Source of the DNA: JAGQOZ01 sp041399205
GTDB lineage: Bacteria > Planctomycetota > Planctomycetia > Pirellulales > Pirellulaceae
Assembly: GCA_041399205.1 (NCBI GenBank)
Contig: JAWKTK010000016.1
Span: 124,001-188,000 of the forward strand
Length of the DNA: 64,000 bases
Reading direction: 5' to 3'
Program-made: the position numbers and the translations under genes
In this document: positions 47,001-55,800 of the stretch, one piece after another
How positions within the stretch are numbered: position 1 is the stretch's first letter
Layout of the letters: every line of letters begins with the position of its first letter
Notes under the pieces: model-generated
Database searches by the model: none
What the model was told of the DNA's origin: nothing
What the model saw: only the letters and a program-made list of their open reading frames with translations

Positions 47001-47480
47001 ATGGCAACCACAATCCGCACAACCACCGTCACCTTAAACGCGGCATTTCTAAACGACGTGAAGGAGCTGAATCGAGCACTCCACGGTCGATTGGAAGATC
47101 TGTTTCAAATCTGCCAACAGCCGATTGCGTGGGGAAAACACCGGGAAGTGGTCGAGTCGTTGGCACAACTCCGCGATGATTTGGCGATGCATTTTTCTAT
47201 CGAAGAATCGCTGGGTTACTTTACGGATCCGCTAGAATGCGCACCTTGGTTGTGCGACGAAGCTGCCAAGCTGTTGGCACAGCATGATCGACTCTACCGA
47301 GAGATCGAGCGGATGGTGGATAAAGCCGATGCGCTGAGTCGCAGTGAAGCGTGGTTGGAATTCGAAAAATCGATTCCTCGGCAATTCATTTCGTTCTATC
47401 ATCGGCTGCAAAAACACGAATCGGCCGAAGTCGACTTGATCATGGACGCACTTTATCTGGATATCGGTGTGGGCGATTAG
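47001..47480 (+). CDS. Hemerythrin-like HHE domain protein
   Basis: 159 residues from the ATG at 47001 (AGGAGC upstream at good spacing; the open frame extends upstream to 46782 without family resemblance). It is a single four-helix bundle with the HHE pattern of cation-binding hemerythrins: RALHGRLEDL, MHFSIEESLGYF (HxxxE), LLAQHDRLYREI and LQKHESAEVDLIMDAL (HxxxE). Such proteins bind a di-iron centre and sense or carry oxygen or nitric oxide. No membrane segment or signal peptide is visible, so it is cytoplasmic. It lies alone, convergent with the rseP gene. Confidence 0.8.
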   Translation: MATTIRTTTVTLNAAFLNDVKELNRALHGRLEDLFQICQQPIAWGKHREVVESLAQLRDDLAMHFSIEESLGYFTDPLECAPWLCDEAAKLLAQHDRLYREIERMVDKADALSRSEAWLEFEKSIPRQFISFYHRLQKHESAEVDLIMDALYLDIGVGD

Positions 47481-47496
47481 TTTTCCGGCGGAATTT

Positions 47497-47570
47497 CCTA
47501 GCCCGAAGCGTCAGCGAGCGACTTCAGAAGCGTTTTCCATAATTCCTCTCATTTACGTGCCGGGCTAGGA
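47497..47570. repeat. CCTAGCCCGA-type element between convergent genes
   Basis: The left arm CCTAGCCCGAAGCGTCAGCG at 47497 and the right end GTGCCGGGCTAGGA to 47570 form an imperfect inverted repeat in the 116-bp gap between the hemerythrin-like gene and rseP. The right arm has diverged (ATTTACGTGC in place of CTGACGCTTC). It is followed by GCGCGACTTCAAAA, the flank also seen at the other copies. Confidence 0.8.
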
Positions 47571-47596
47571 CAAAGCGCGACTTCAAAAAGTGCGCG

Positions 47597-49669
47597 TCAA
47601 CTTCCAATCCCCGTAAACCGCATGACGTCCATGCCAATCACAAAGAACATCAAGCCCAGAATAAAACACAAGCCCACCATCGTTAGGCTGAAAGCAATAC
47701 GTTCATTGACCGGTCGGCGGAATACGCCTTCGTAAAGCAGGAACATAAAGTGTCCGCCGTCCAAGACCGGAATCGGCAACGAATTGAGGATGGCCAGGTT
47801 TGCGCTCAAGACGGTTAAGAAGATCAGCAACCTAGAAAACCCAAACGACGCCTCGGCTCCGGCAGCTGCAAAAATGGTCAACGGACCGCCCAGATGTTTC
47901 GGCGAAACCTGACGACTAACCAGTTTTTTCAGCGTCAGAAACACATTGGCCATGCCTTCTTTGGTTTCGCGAAGTCCCAACGCAAATGCATCTGACAGCG
48001 ACGTCACTTGATGCATTCGTTCCATTGTTTCGCGAAGCATCAGTCCTCGATTTTCGGCGAACCAATCGGCCCGTTCGACGATGGGCAATTCGATGGCCAA
48101 CTTCTCCGAACCTCGTTTTACGGTCAATCTTGCCTTCGTTCCAGGCAAGCTTCCCTGGGCTCGAGCAACCGCGCCGGTCCATTCATTGGGCGCGGCGGTT
48201 TCGAATTTCGCTTCGGGGACAATAACGGCCATTAATTTTTGTTCCAAGGCTTTCGCAGCTTCGTCGGCGGCAATGAATTCAATTTCTTGAATTTGATCAC
48301 CTACCTGCAGCGACTCGGCAGCCTTCGGATCATGAAAAGATTGCACTCGGTTGGTGACTTGGAAGGCAACTCCAATGGCATCGGCCGCGATCGGCCACCC
48401 CATGGCCAGTCGGTGTGTCATGGTGACATCACGCGCCATCACGTCGACCGACAATTCGCTGGTAATTCCAGTGTCATCTGTGCGGCGAATACCAATCGCC
48501 ACAGATTGCCCCGCAAGTCTTCTCAACTGATCTTGTACCAGCATGGCATCTTCAATCGGTTGCCCGTTGATGGAAATCAGCAAGTCGCCCTTTCGGAGAC
48601 CGGCTTCCGCAGCGGGTGACCCTTCCTGAATTGCGGCAATAGGGCCCATTTCCACGCCAAAGCCAAAATCGCGGTAAGGCATCGGTTCGATGGTTAAATC
48701 AACTGAACTGGTCTGTTCGGTCTTGGCATCGGTTCGCTCGACCTTCAACTTCCACGGCCGGTCGACGTCTTGGGCCATGATCCGTTCCAACGCGATGTAG
48801 CTGTCAACATCGTCCGCGATCTTTTGGCCATTGATCTCGATGATCTTGTCGCCGACCGTCACGCCCGATTTGGCGACGGGCGTATCCACTTGCCATTCTG
48901 GCTTGGCGAGAATGGCCACGACATTGCTGAGCAAGGGACTGAGCCCGATCATCGGGAAATCCATGTTGTCTTCTTGCGGCGGGCTCAAATTGGCCGTGAT
49001 ATCTTTCACTTGGGTTTGGCCAATTGGACGAATTTTCAAATCGATATCCGAATTGGGCTTGGACAATGCCACTCGCTGCCGCAAGTCATAATCAAACCGC
49101 AAAAATTCCGATTCCTTGGTCCCCGCACCGATCTGCGTGATTTGATCTCCCGGTGACAATCCCAATCGCCAAGCAGACAGTCCCGGCGAAGTGGTGCCGA
49201 TCACACATGGCGTGTAGGTGACACCCATGCGGTACGCCACCATGGCAAAGATGACCGCAAAGATCAAGTTCATAATGACGCCGGCCGAAATAATGGCCAT
49301 CCGCTGAGGAACCGACTTGGCGGGATAGCTACGAGGATCCAGGCCTTCGCCGGCGCGGATCCGTTCGGCTTCTCGAGCGGCATTGGCCGGATTGTCGTCC
49401 TGTCCCAGCATCTTCACGTAACCGCCCAAGGGAATGATGCCGATGCCGTATTCTGTTTCGCCAATTTTTTTGCGAAACAGGGCTCGAGGCAGCAAGATCG
49501 GGCCAATTCGAATCGGCACGTCAAAGCCCACAAAGAACTTTTCACATTTCACGCCATTGATCTTGGCGACCAAAAAATGTCCCAGTTCGTGGACAAAAAT
49601 CACTACACCCAAACCTAGCGCTCCCATCGCAATAAACGACAGGGTATCCAAAAAAGCGAAGGGGATCAT
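47597..49669 (-). CDS. rseP: RseP-type site-2 zinc metalloprotease with enlarged PDZ region
   Basis: 690 residues, well above the 450 typical of enteric RseP. The first helix has the zinc motif HELGH in VVIFVHELGHFLVAKING, and the C-terminal PIPVLDGGHFMFLLYEG is the NxxPxPxLDGG motif. Between them are up to four PDZ-like modules: IGTTSPGLSAWRLGLSPGDQ, VDTPVAKSGVTVGDKIIEIN, IQEGSPAAEAGLRKGDLLIS and DPKAAESLQVGDQIQEIEF. RseP cuts membrane-bound anti-sigma factors and signal-peptide remnants. The ATG overlaps the dxr stop by 1 bp (TAATG), so translation is coupled. The expanded periplasmic part suggests more complex substrate gating; that is inference. Confidence 0.92.
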   Translation of the reverse strand: MIPFAFLDTLSFIAMGALGLGVVIFVHELGHFLVAKINGVKCEKFFVGFDVPIRIGPILLPRALFRKKIGETEYGIGIIPLGGYVKMLGQDDNPANAAREAERIRAGEGLDPRSYPAKSVPQRMAIISAGVIMNLIFAVIFAMVAYRMGVTYTPCVIGTTSPGLSAWRLGLSPGDQITQIGAGTKESEFLRFDYDLRQRVALSKPNSDIDLKIRPIGQTQVKDITANLSPPQEDNMDFPMIGLSPLLSNVVAILAKPEWQVDTPVAKSGVTVGDKIIEINGQKIADDVDSYIALERIMAQDVDRPWKLKVERTDAKTEQTSSVDLTIEPMPYRDFGFGVEMGPIAAIQEGSPAAEAGLRKGDLLISINGQPIEDAMLVQDQLRRLAGQSVAIGIRRTDDTGITSELSVDVMARDVTMTHRLAMGWPIAADAIGVAFQVTNRVQSFHDPKAAESLQVGDQIQEIEFIAADEAAKALEQKLMAVIVPEAKFETAAPNEWTGAVARAQGSLPGTKARLTVKRGSEKLAIELPIVERADWFAENRGLMLRETMERMHQVTSLSDAFALGLRETKEGMANVFLTLKKLVSRQVSPKHLGGPLTIFAAAGAEASFGFSRLLIFLTVLSANLAILNSLPIPVLDGGHFMFLLYEGVFRRPVNERIAFSLTMVGLCFILGLMFFVIGMDVMRFTGIGS

Positions 49670-50826
49670 TAACGTGTCCAACGGAGTACCTCCTGACGAG
49701 CCCACCGATCTAGCTCGATCAACTGTTCCAAGGTCGGGTCTGTTTCAAAATTATGCTGTTCCAAGACAGATCGGCAAGCTGGAACGATGTCGGCGAAGGA
49801 CATCGCTTCATCCAAAAACGCCGATACCGCCACTTCGTTGGCTGCGTTCAAAACCGCGCCAGACGAACCACCAACTTTCGCCACTTCAAATCCCAATCCC
49901 AACGCCGGAAAGCGGTCTAGATCGGGTGGTTCGAAATCTAAGTGCATGGCCTGCTGCCAATCAAAAGTGTCCGCGACGGCCGACTTTCGGTCCGGATAGT
50001 TCAACGCAAACTGAATCGGCAATCGCATGTCGGGCGGACTCAGCTGTGCAATCACACTGCCGTCCACAAATTCTACCAGCGAATGGACAATCGACTGAGG
50101 ATGCACCACCACGCCAATCTGATCCGCTTCCAGCCCAAACAACCATTTCGCTTCAATGATCTCTAACGCCTTGTTCATCATGGTGGCCGAATCAATCGAA
50201 ATCTTGCGGCCCATATCCCAAGTGGGATGTGCCAATGCTTCGGAGACCGTGACCGACGCCATCTGCTCACGAGTTCGACGTAAAAACGGTCCACCACTGG
50301 CGGTTAGCCAAATCTTTTTAATTTCTTTTTCTTTGCCAGCGAGCTTCGCTTGGAAGATGGCGCTGTGTTCGCTGTCCACCGGCAAAATCGTGCCGCCTTT
50401 TTCATTTGCCAGTCGCATGACCAGATGTCCGGCCATCACCAGCGATTCTTTGTTGGCCAGCGCCACCTGTTTACCGGCCTCCAGTGCAGCAATGGTGCCA
50501 TACAAGCCGGCCGCGCCCACAATTGCGGAAACAACAATGTCCACGGCATCGTCTTGAACCACTTGCCGGACATGTTGCGAACCGATCAAAACCTCGGTTT
50601 CACTGGGAAATGGCAGCGATTCACATGCCGAATAGGCGTCTTCGCACGTGCCGACGAACCAACGAGGCGAAAATTTTTGGCACTGCAAGGCTGCTTCAGT
50701 CAAACGAGAATGGGCGGTTAACGCATAGGCAAGCAGCGAGTCTGTACCGCGAATCACGTCCAAGGTACTTTGCCCGATACTGCCCGTCGATCCTAAAATA
50801 GCGACGTTCTTCGGGCGGTTTGACAT
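49669..50826 (-). CDS. dxr: 1-deoxy-D-xylulose 5-phosphate reductoisomerase
   Basis: 385 residues from the ATG at 50826; the open frame extends upstream to 51069, but VAILGSTGSIGQSTLDVIRG, the NADPH-binding start of the enzyme, needs this ATG. Dxr makes 2-C-methylerythritol 4-phosphate in the isoprenoid pathway. Other landmarks: ALANKESLVMAGHL, LPVDSEHSAIF, LTASGGPFL, HPTWDMGRKISIDSATMMNK, VVHPQSIVHSLVEFVDGSV and VLNAANEVAV. It is directly joined to rseP by a TAATG overlap, an arrangement common in bacteria. Confidence 0.96.
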   Translation of the reverse strand: MSNRPKNVAILGSTGSIGQSTLDVIRGTDSLLAYALTAHSRLTEAALQCQKFSPRWFVGTCEDAYSACESLPFPSETEVLIGSQHVRQVVQDDAVDIVVSAIVGAAGLYGTIAALEAGKQVALANKESLVMAGHLVMRLANEKGGTILPVDSEHSAIFQAKLAGKEKEIKKIWLTASGGPFLRRTREQMASVTVSEALAHPTWDMGRKISIDSATMMNKALEIIEAKWLFGLEADQIGVVVHPQSIVHSLVEFVDGSVIAQLSPPDMRLPIQFALNYPDRKSAVADTFDWQQAMHLDFEPPDLDRFPALGLGFEVAKVGGSSGAVLNAANEVAVSAFLDEAMSFADIVPACRSVLEQHNFETDPTLEQLIELDRWARQEVLRWTR

Positions 50827-51261
50827 GACGAATTTATCGGGCTGCAAGATTTCATCGGACCAATGTAGACGAAACGTCGTTTGTAGAATGGAACGACCGT
50901 TCGACAGATTGTAGCCCACGGTGGAAAAGCCACAAAGATCATGACTCGACAGGACACAATTAACGGCAAAACGGTTGCCCAGAACGATACCTTTACGGTT
51001 TAGATGTTGCGTTTTCTCCACCTGCCGGCGTTGACAACAAGCATCACGGTAAACTACAGGTGATGTCAAGCCTTTTCCTGAACGAGTTTATTCGTCGGAT
51101 ATTTGAATTCCCGCGTTTCAGGCCGGCTTGGCACTGGATTCGCACAGACGTTCGTGTCAAGTTGTACGGCGTAGTGCGGGTGGCCAGCCAATTGGTCAGC
51201 CGAATTCGCAGCGAACACAATTCCTTTGAATGAGACGCGCAGCAATGGAGTCGAATCGTTT
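50827..51261. other. Divergent intergenic region between dxr and ftsH
   Basis: 435 bp. It should hold both promoters. Open frames cover it on the minus strand as an upstream extension of dxr, but the amino acid composition is not protein-like and I do not call a gene. Confidence 0.45.
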
Positions 51262-53304
51262 ATGAGCCAAGAGTCCCCTTCGAATCGCCGCAGTCCCGAA
51301 GGCAAAAACAACAGCTACAGCTTTCTGCTTTATTCGATTGTGTTTGGCGTTGCGGCGATGTTTGTCGTGCTGTACACCATGAACGTCAACACCGAAGAAT
51401 TGGCCTATCGCGATCTGTATGAATTGATTCAAAAAAGTGCGGATGCCACGGACGCCAAAATATCGATTCGCCAAGGCAGCAACGAAATTACGTATAGCAA
51501 TTTGCACGATTTGAAGGTGTCAGAAACCACTATCGAAGGGAATGTTCTGCGCAGCTCGGTCGTTATTCGCGATGCCAAGGAAGTCGATCGCAAAGAAGCG
51601 GACGTCCCGTTCATCACCTATCGGAGTCTCAACGAAGAGGAAGGCAAGCTGCTATTCGAAGCGCTCCACCATACCAATATCAACTGGCGGAACGCTCGCG
51701 GACCCAGCATCTGGCGTTCGTACATGCCGATGTTTGTCATCAGCGGCCTGTTCCTGCTGTTCTTTTTCCTCATGCTCAGAAGGCTCGGCGGCGCAGGATC
51801 GCCCATGGCGTTTGGACGAAGCCGCGGTCGTTTGTATGCACAAGAAGATTTGGGCGTGACGTTTGATGATGTTGCCGGCATTGACGAAGCCGTGGAAGAA
51901 GTCAAAGAAGTGGTCGACTTCCTCCGTTCGCCTGATAAGTATCAACGCCTGGGTGGCCGTATTCCCAAAGGCGTTTTGCTGGTTGGCCCTCCTGGAACCG
52001 GCAAGACGTTACTGGCCAAAGCCATTGCCGGCGAAGCGGGCGTTCCGTTCTTCAGCTTGTCCGGTTCTGATTTTGTCGAAATGTTTGTCGGCGTCGGTGC
52101 AGCTCGAGTCCGAGACATGTTTCAGCAAGCCGAAGCAAAAGCACCCTGCATTATCTTTATTGACGAATTGGACGCCTTAGGCAAATCTCGCGGCACCAGT
52201 ATCGTCGGCGGCCATGACGAACGAGAACAAACACTGAACGCCTTGCTAGTCGAGATGGACGGGTTCGATTCCAACAGCGGCGTGATTGTCGTTGCCGCTA
52301 CCAATCGTCCAGAAATGCTGGATCAAGCGTTGCTTCGTCCCGGACGATTCGATCGACAGGTGTTGGTGGATCGACCGGATGTACGAGGCCGAGAAGACAT
52401 TCTGAAGGTGCACGTTAAATCGGTTCGCCTGGATCCCAGCGTCAATCTGCATGACATTGCCGCCATCAGTCCCGGATTTGCCGGTGCCGACTTGGCCAAC
52501 CTGGTGAACGAAGCAGCGCTGCTGGCCGCACGGAAAGAAAAATCAACGGTCGGCATGGACGAATTCAACGAAGGTGTGGAACGAGTGACCGCGGGGTTGG
52601 AAAAGAAACAACGCGTCATGAATCCCGATGAAAAATATCGAGTGGCATATCACGAAAGTGGTCACGCGTTGGTGGCGTATTCTTTGCCCAACACCGATCC
52701 GGTTCACAAAGTCTCGATTATTCCTCGCGGTGTCGCGGCACTGGGCTACACGATGCAGCGGCCTGACGGCGACCGCTTCTTGATGACCCAAGCGGAACTG
52801 GAAAGTCGCATTAAAGTGCTGCTGGCCGGTACTGTGGCAGAAGAGTTAGTCTTCCAGGATATCTCGACTGGAGCTCAAAACGATTTGGAGCGAGCCACCG
52901 AGATCGCTCGGAGCATGGTCATGGATTATGGCATGAGCGAATTGGGACGAGTTTGTTTTCGGGACAGCAACCGGTCGGCATTCTTAGCCAGCGGTGGGGA
53001 AGAACGGTTCAATGGCTTCAGCGAAGAAACCGCTCAGCGCATTGATCGAGCGGTCCATCGGATTGTCGCCGATTCGCTAGAAAAGGTCCGGTCCATTTTG
53101 ATGACTCGCATGACAGCACTGACCGCCCTGGCAGAACTGTTGATGGAAATTGAATCAGTTGATTCGGACCAATTAAAACGGATTGTGGAAGACAATTCGC
53201 CGGGCCCGTTAGTGGTTCCCGGAACAGAAAACCCACACGCTCGACGCGTCCCACCACCTCCTGTTGAATCGGACGAAAGTGGTAGCAGCAACGTTGGTGG
53301 TTAG
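51262..53304 (+). CDS. ftsH: ATP-dependent zinc metalloprotease FtsH
   Basis: 680 residues from the ATG at 51262 (a TTG 12 codons upstream is in frame). Two membrane helices (FLLYSIVFGVAAMFVVLY near the start and FVISGLFLLFFFLMLRR around residue 165) frame the periplasmic domain. The AAA domain has Walker A GPPGTGKT (Lys248), Walker B IIFIDELDALG and the SRH region ATNRPEMLDQALLRPGRFDR. The zinc-binding HESGH is at residues 464-468. FtsH degrades misfolded membrane proteins and short-lived cytoplasmic regulators. The Pro-rich tail (RRVPPPPVESDESG) is longer than average. The gene stands alone, divergent from dxr. Confidence 0.96.
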   Translation: MSQESPSNRRSPEGKNNSYSFLLYSIVFGVAAMFVVLYTMNVNTEELAYRDLYELIQKSADATDAKISIRQGSNEITYSNLHDLKVSETTIEGNVLRSSVVIRDAKEVDRKEADVPFITYRSLNEEEGKLLFEALHHTNINWRNARGPSIWRSYMPMFVISGLFLLFFFLMLRRLGGAGSPMAFGRSRGRLYAQEDLGVTFDDVAGIDEAVEEVKEVVDFLRSPDKYQRLGGRIPKGVLLVGPPGTGKTLLAKAIAGEAGVPFFSLSGSDFVEMFVGVGAARVRDMFQQAEAKAPCIIFIDELDALGKSRGTSIVGGHDEREQTLNALLVEMDGFDSNSGVIVVAATNRPEMLDQALLRPGRFDRQVLVDRPDVRGREDILKVHVKSVRLDPSVNLHDIAAISPGFAGADLANLVNEAALLAARKEKSTVGMDEFNEGVERVTAGLEKKQRVMNPDEKYRVAYHESGHALVAYSLPNTDPVHKVSIIPRGVAALGYTMQRPDGDRFLMTQAELESRIKVLLAGTVAEELVFQDISTGAQNDLERATEIARSMVMDYGMSELGRVCFRDSNRSAFLASGGEERFNGFSEETAQRIDRAVHRIVADSLEKVRSILMTRMTALTALAELLMEIESVDSDQLKRIVEDNSPGPLVVPGTENPHARRVPPPPVESDESGSSNVGG

Positions 53305-53388
53305 TCTGCCACGAATATATTGAATGCCGTCTTTTCATCGCCGCGTTATCTCTTGCCGGCGGAATCCGGGCGTGGAAGTTCGCTTTTT

Positions 53389-53536
53389 CCTAGCCCGACA
53401 CGTAAGTGAGGGTAAACTGTGCGTTCCTGAAGTCCCTCGCTCACGCATTTTGCAGATGCGCTTTTTCCTAGCCCGACACGAAAGTGAGGGAAACTGAAGC
53501 GTTCCTGAAGTCCCTCGCTCACGCTTCGGGCTAGGA
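53389..53536. repeat. Two CCTAGCCCGA-type elements in tandem after ftsH
   Basis: The copies begin CCTAGCCCGACACGTAAGTG at 53389 and CCTAGCCCGACACGAAAGTG at about 53467. Both contain GTTCCTGAAGTCCCTCGCTC; only the second ends with CGCTTCGGGCTAGGA at 53536. The first right arm is cut off at CACGCATTTTGCAG. The rest of the 426-bp gap between ftsH and the GAF/PP2C gene holds no gene I can support. Confidence 0.85.
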
Positions 53537-53730
53537 AATTCCTCCAAGCATACGCCTGACTTCAAAAGGTGCGGGTTATTGCAGTTATCACGACTGCTCG
53601 CTAGCACCGGCGAAGTTTATGCTTCTCGCCAAGCCTTCCCAGTCAATAAAGTTGCCGTGAAGTGCCGATACTAAGACAGGCAAATTGAAACAAAAGGCAA
53701 GAATCTGACGATCCGGTGAAAGGTGTCCCC

Positions 53731-55233
53731 ATGATTGTCCACGAACAGGAAGTACGAACGGCCGCAGCGAAACCAATTCGCCAGCGAACAATCGGGAAGC
53801 TGGGGATTCCGGGATTGCGAAACTTTGCCAAGGCGTTGCGAAAAGCGACGGGCTGGCAAATTCGAACTGCTTCCAATTCGACCGAATTTGACGCCTGGCA
53901 TTCCCCTGACGGACGATTCACGGCTACTCCTACTTCGGAGCGATCCAAAAAAAATTCGACCGTGACGCCGCTGCTGGACGCGGTCGCGGAAATGGCCGCC
54001 GAAGTCACTCGTCTCCGCCACGAATTAGCTCGACGCGATATTCAGCTTGCTCAGCAGCGTCCTGTTCGCGTCCTTCCGACAACCGACGAACCGTTGTCAC
54101 AGCGGTTGCAATCGACGTTGGCCAACTTGGTTCGAGTCATGCAGTGTGATGCTGCGGCGGTGTACCTACTGGACGAAACGTCTAGCCAGTTGACCTTGCA
54201 GGCCAATCACGGGCTTTCGCTCCGAGCCACCGTCAAACCACCTCGGCCGCTGAAAGGCGCCAAAGCCGATTTGGAAGCACTGGCCGGAAAGGTGATTTCG
54301 ATAGCCGACTGTGCTTCGCAGCGAAGCTGGAAAACTCCCGAACACTACGCGTCAGCCATTTGTATCGGCTTGTCCAGCGGAACGACATCACTGGGTACGC
54401 TCTGGCTATTTTCGGATGAATTGCGTGATTTCGAACCGCGAGACATTCAAGTATTGGAGATAGCTGCGGAAACGGTCGCCATGGAAATCGAACGATTTTC
54501 CATGTTGGGCGAAGTATCTCAAACGCAAGCCTCTCAATTTGCCATGACCGAATTGCGTAGCTGGCAAAAAGAACGTTCGCAGGTAGTGCCACCCACCGTC
54601 GATGGTTGGGACGTGGCCTCGGCGGACAGCGTCAATGCCGCTACGGAGGTGGAGGATTTTTACGACTGGCGTTTGAATGAAAAAATGGAATTAATTCTGG
54701 CCGTGGGTGGCACCATGCAGAATGGGCCGGCCGCCATTTTGGCAAACACAGCATTGAAGGCGGCAACGCAAGTCGAGGCTGATCAGAGTGACGCGCCAGC
54801 AGACATGTTGAGTCGGCTAAATCAAAGGCAGTGGGCGTCGTCCACCGGTGCCGACTTTGCATCGTTGTGTATCGTGAAATGTGAAAACCAAATCGGAGCG
54901 ATCTCGCTGAGCCACGCCGGTCACGCTGGATACGTCTTGATTCGTCACGAACAATGCGAACTGGCACGATCTCAGACCGAACTGGGATTCGATCCAGATA
55001 CCCAATTTGAGGACGTGACGTTCGAAATTCACGCAGGAGAAATCCTCATTGCCTTAAGCGACCTACGGCCGTTCGCCAGGTTGACTTCGGCGGAGCGAAC
55101 TCGATTCGCTGCTCAAGTTCAACAATTGACGTCACAGGAAATTGCGAATTTGGTCATGCGTCTTGTTAGTTCTGAAAACTCCGGGATGACCACCAAGTCC
55201 ATGACCGCATTGGTAGCCAAGCGAAACCGATAG
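53731..55233 (+). CDS. GAF-domain protein with a degenerate PP2C/SpoIIE-like phosphatase domain
   Basis: 500 residues; the ATG at 53731 has GAAAGG 8 bp upstream, and a GTG at 53716 is the alternative. A coiled-coil-like stretch (VAEMAAEVTRLRHELARRDI) precedes a GAF domain (about residues 110-260; LVRVMQCDAAAVYLLDETSS, DIQVLEIAAETVAMEIERF). The C-terminal 220 residues follow the SpoIIE/RsbU pattern: EVEDFYDW in place of the usual VGGDFYD, ISLSHAGHAGYVLIRHEQ, and ILIALSDLRPFA in place of the usual TDGV. The metal-binding Asp of the usual GDVSGKG is missing (AVGGTMQNGPAAIL). It therefore may not be an active phosphatase. Likely role is in a partner-switching or stress signalling pathway; partners are not in the window. 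Confidence 0.75.
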   Translation: MIVHEQEVRTAAAKPIRQRTIGKLGIPGLRNFAKALRKATGWQIRTASNSTEFDAWHSPDGRFTATPTSERSKKNSTVTPLLDAVAEMAAEVTRLRHELARRDIQLAQQRPVRVLPTTDEPLSQRLQSTLANLVRVMQCDAAAVYLLDETSSQLTLQANHGLSLRATVKPPRPLKGAKADLEALAGKVISIADCASQRSWKTPEHYASAICIGLSSGTTSLGTLWLFSDELRDFEPRDIQVLEIAAETVAMEIERFSMLGEVSQTQASQFAMTELRSWQKERSQVVPPTVDGWDVASADSVNAATEVEDFYDWRLNEKMELILAVGGTMQNGPAAILANTALKAATQVEADQSDAPADMLSRLNQRQWASSTGADFASLCIVKCENQIGAISLSHAGHAGYVLIRHEQCELARSQTELGFDPDTQFEDVTFEIHAGEILIALSDLRPFARLTSAERTRFAAQVQQLTSQEIANLVMRLVSSENSGMTTKSMTALVAKRNR

Positions 55234-55503
55234 TTCGACATCTGCTACCGTGGCATTCTGGGCCCGGTTGTGGTGCTGAGTCCAATAGCAATGAACCACA
55301 TTGTGGCGATTTCCAATTCAGCCAATAATCGTCAACAAATGGCGGTGGGGTTCGCAGGGCATTCATCGATCGGTCTCCGCGGAAACCCGGCTTGACCCGC
55401 CGTACAAAGGACTTAGACTATCTCGTTCGCTGATAATCTTCCGGCAACGGATTGTGGCAAGTTTCACACTGCCATTGCTTTGTGAAGCGGTCAGCGGAAT
55501 ATT

Positions 55504-55588
<85 letters not shown>

Positions 55589-55591
55589 TTC

Positions 55592-55640
55592 AGCTTGTGA
55601 TTTTCAACGCAGCAACGCGAACAAGTCACAAGCTTTTTTT
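55592..55640 (+). terminator. Intrinsic terminator of the tRNA-Leu gene
   Basis: AGCTTGTGA and TCACAAGCT pair over 9 bp with a 25-base loop, followed by a seven-T run. It begins 4 bp after the tRNA. Confidence 0.8.
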
Positions 55641-55743
55641 ATGCGCCGACGGCGATTCGGCCCTAAGATCGACGAGATGACGAATTTCAGATTCGCACAC
55701 ATTCGCACGATCACGCAACTTGAATTCGATATTTCGGCGCATA

Positions 55744-55766
55744 GAAAAAGCCCATCCCTGGGCTTG
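55744..55766 (-). terminator. Intrinsic terminator after the transglutaminase-like gene
   Basis: On the minus strand AAGCCCA and TGGGCTT pair over 7 bp with loop GGGA, then run into TTT. It lies about 35 bp beyond the stop of the minus-strand gene ending at 55801. Confidence 0.7.
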
Positions 55767-55800
55767 TTGCAACCAATGCGGTTGGAAACTGCGGGCGATG

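Noticed and set aside
50827..51069. N-terminal extension of Dxr
   Set aside because: The extra 81 residues are not family-like, and the NADPH-binding motif begins right after the ATG at 50826.
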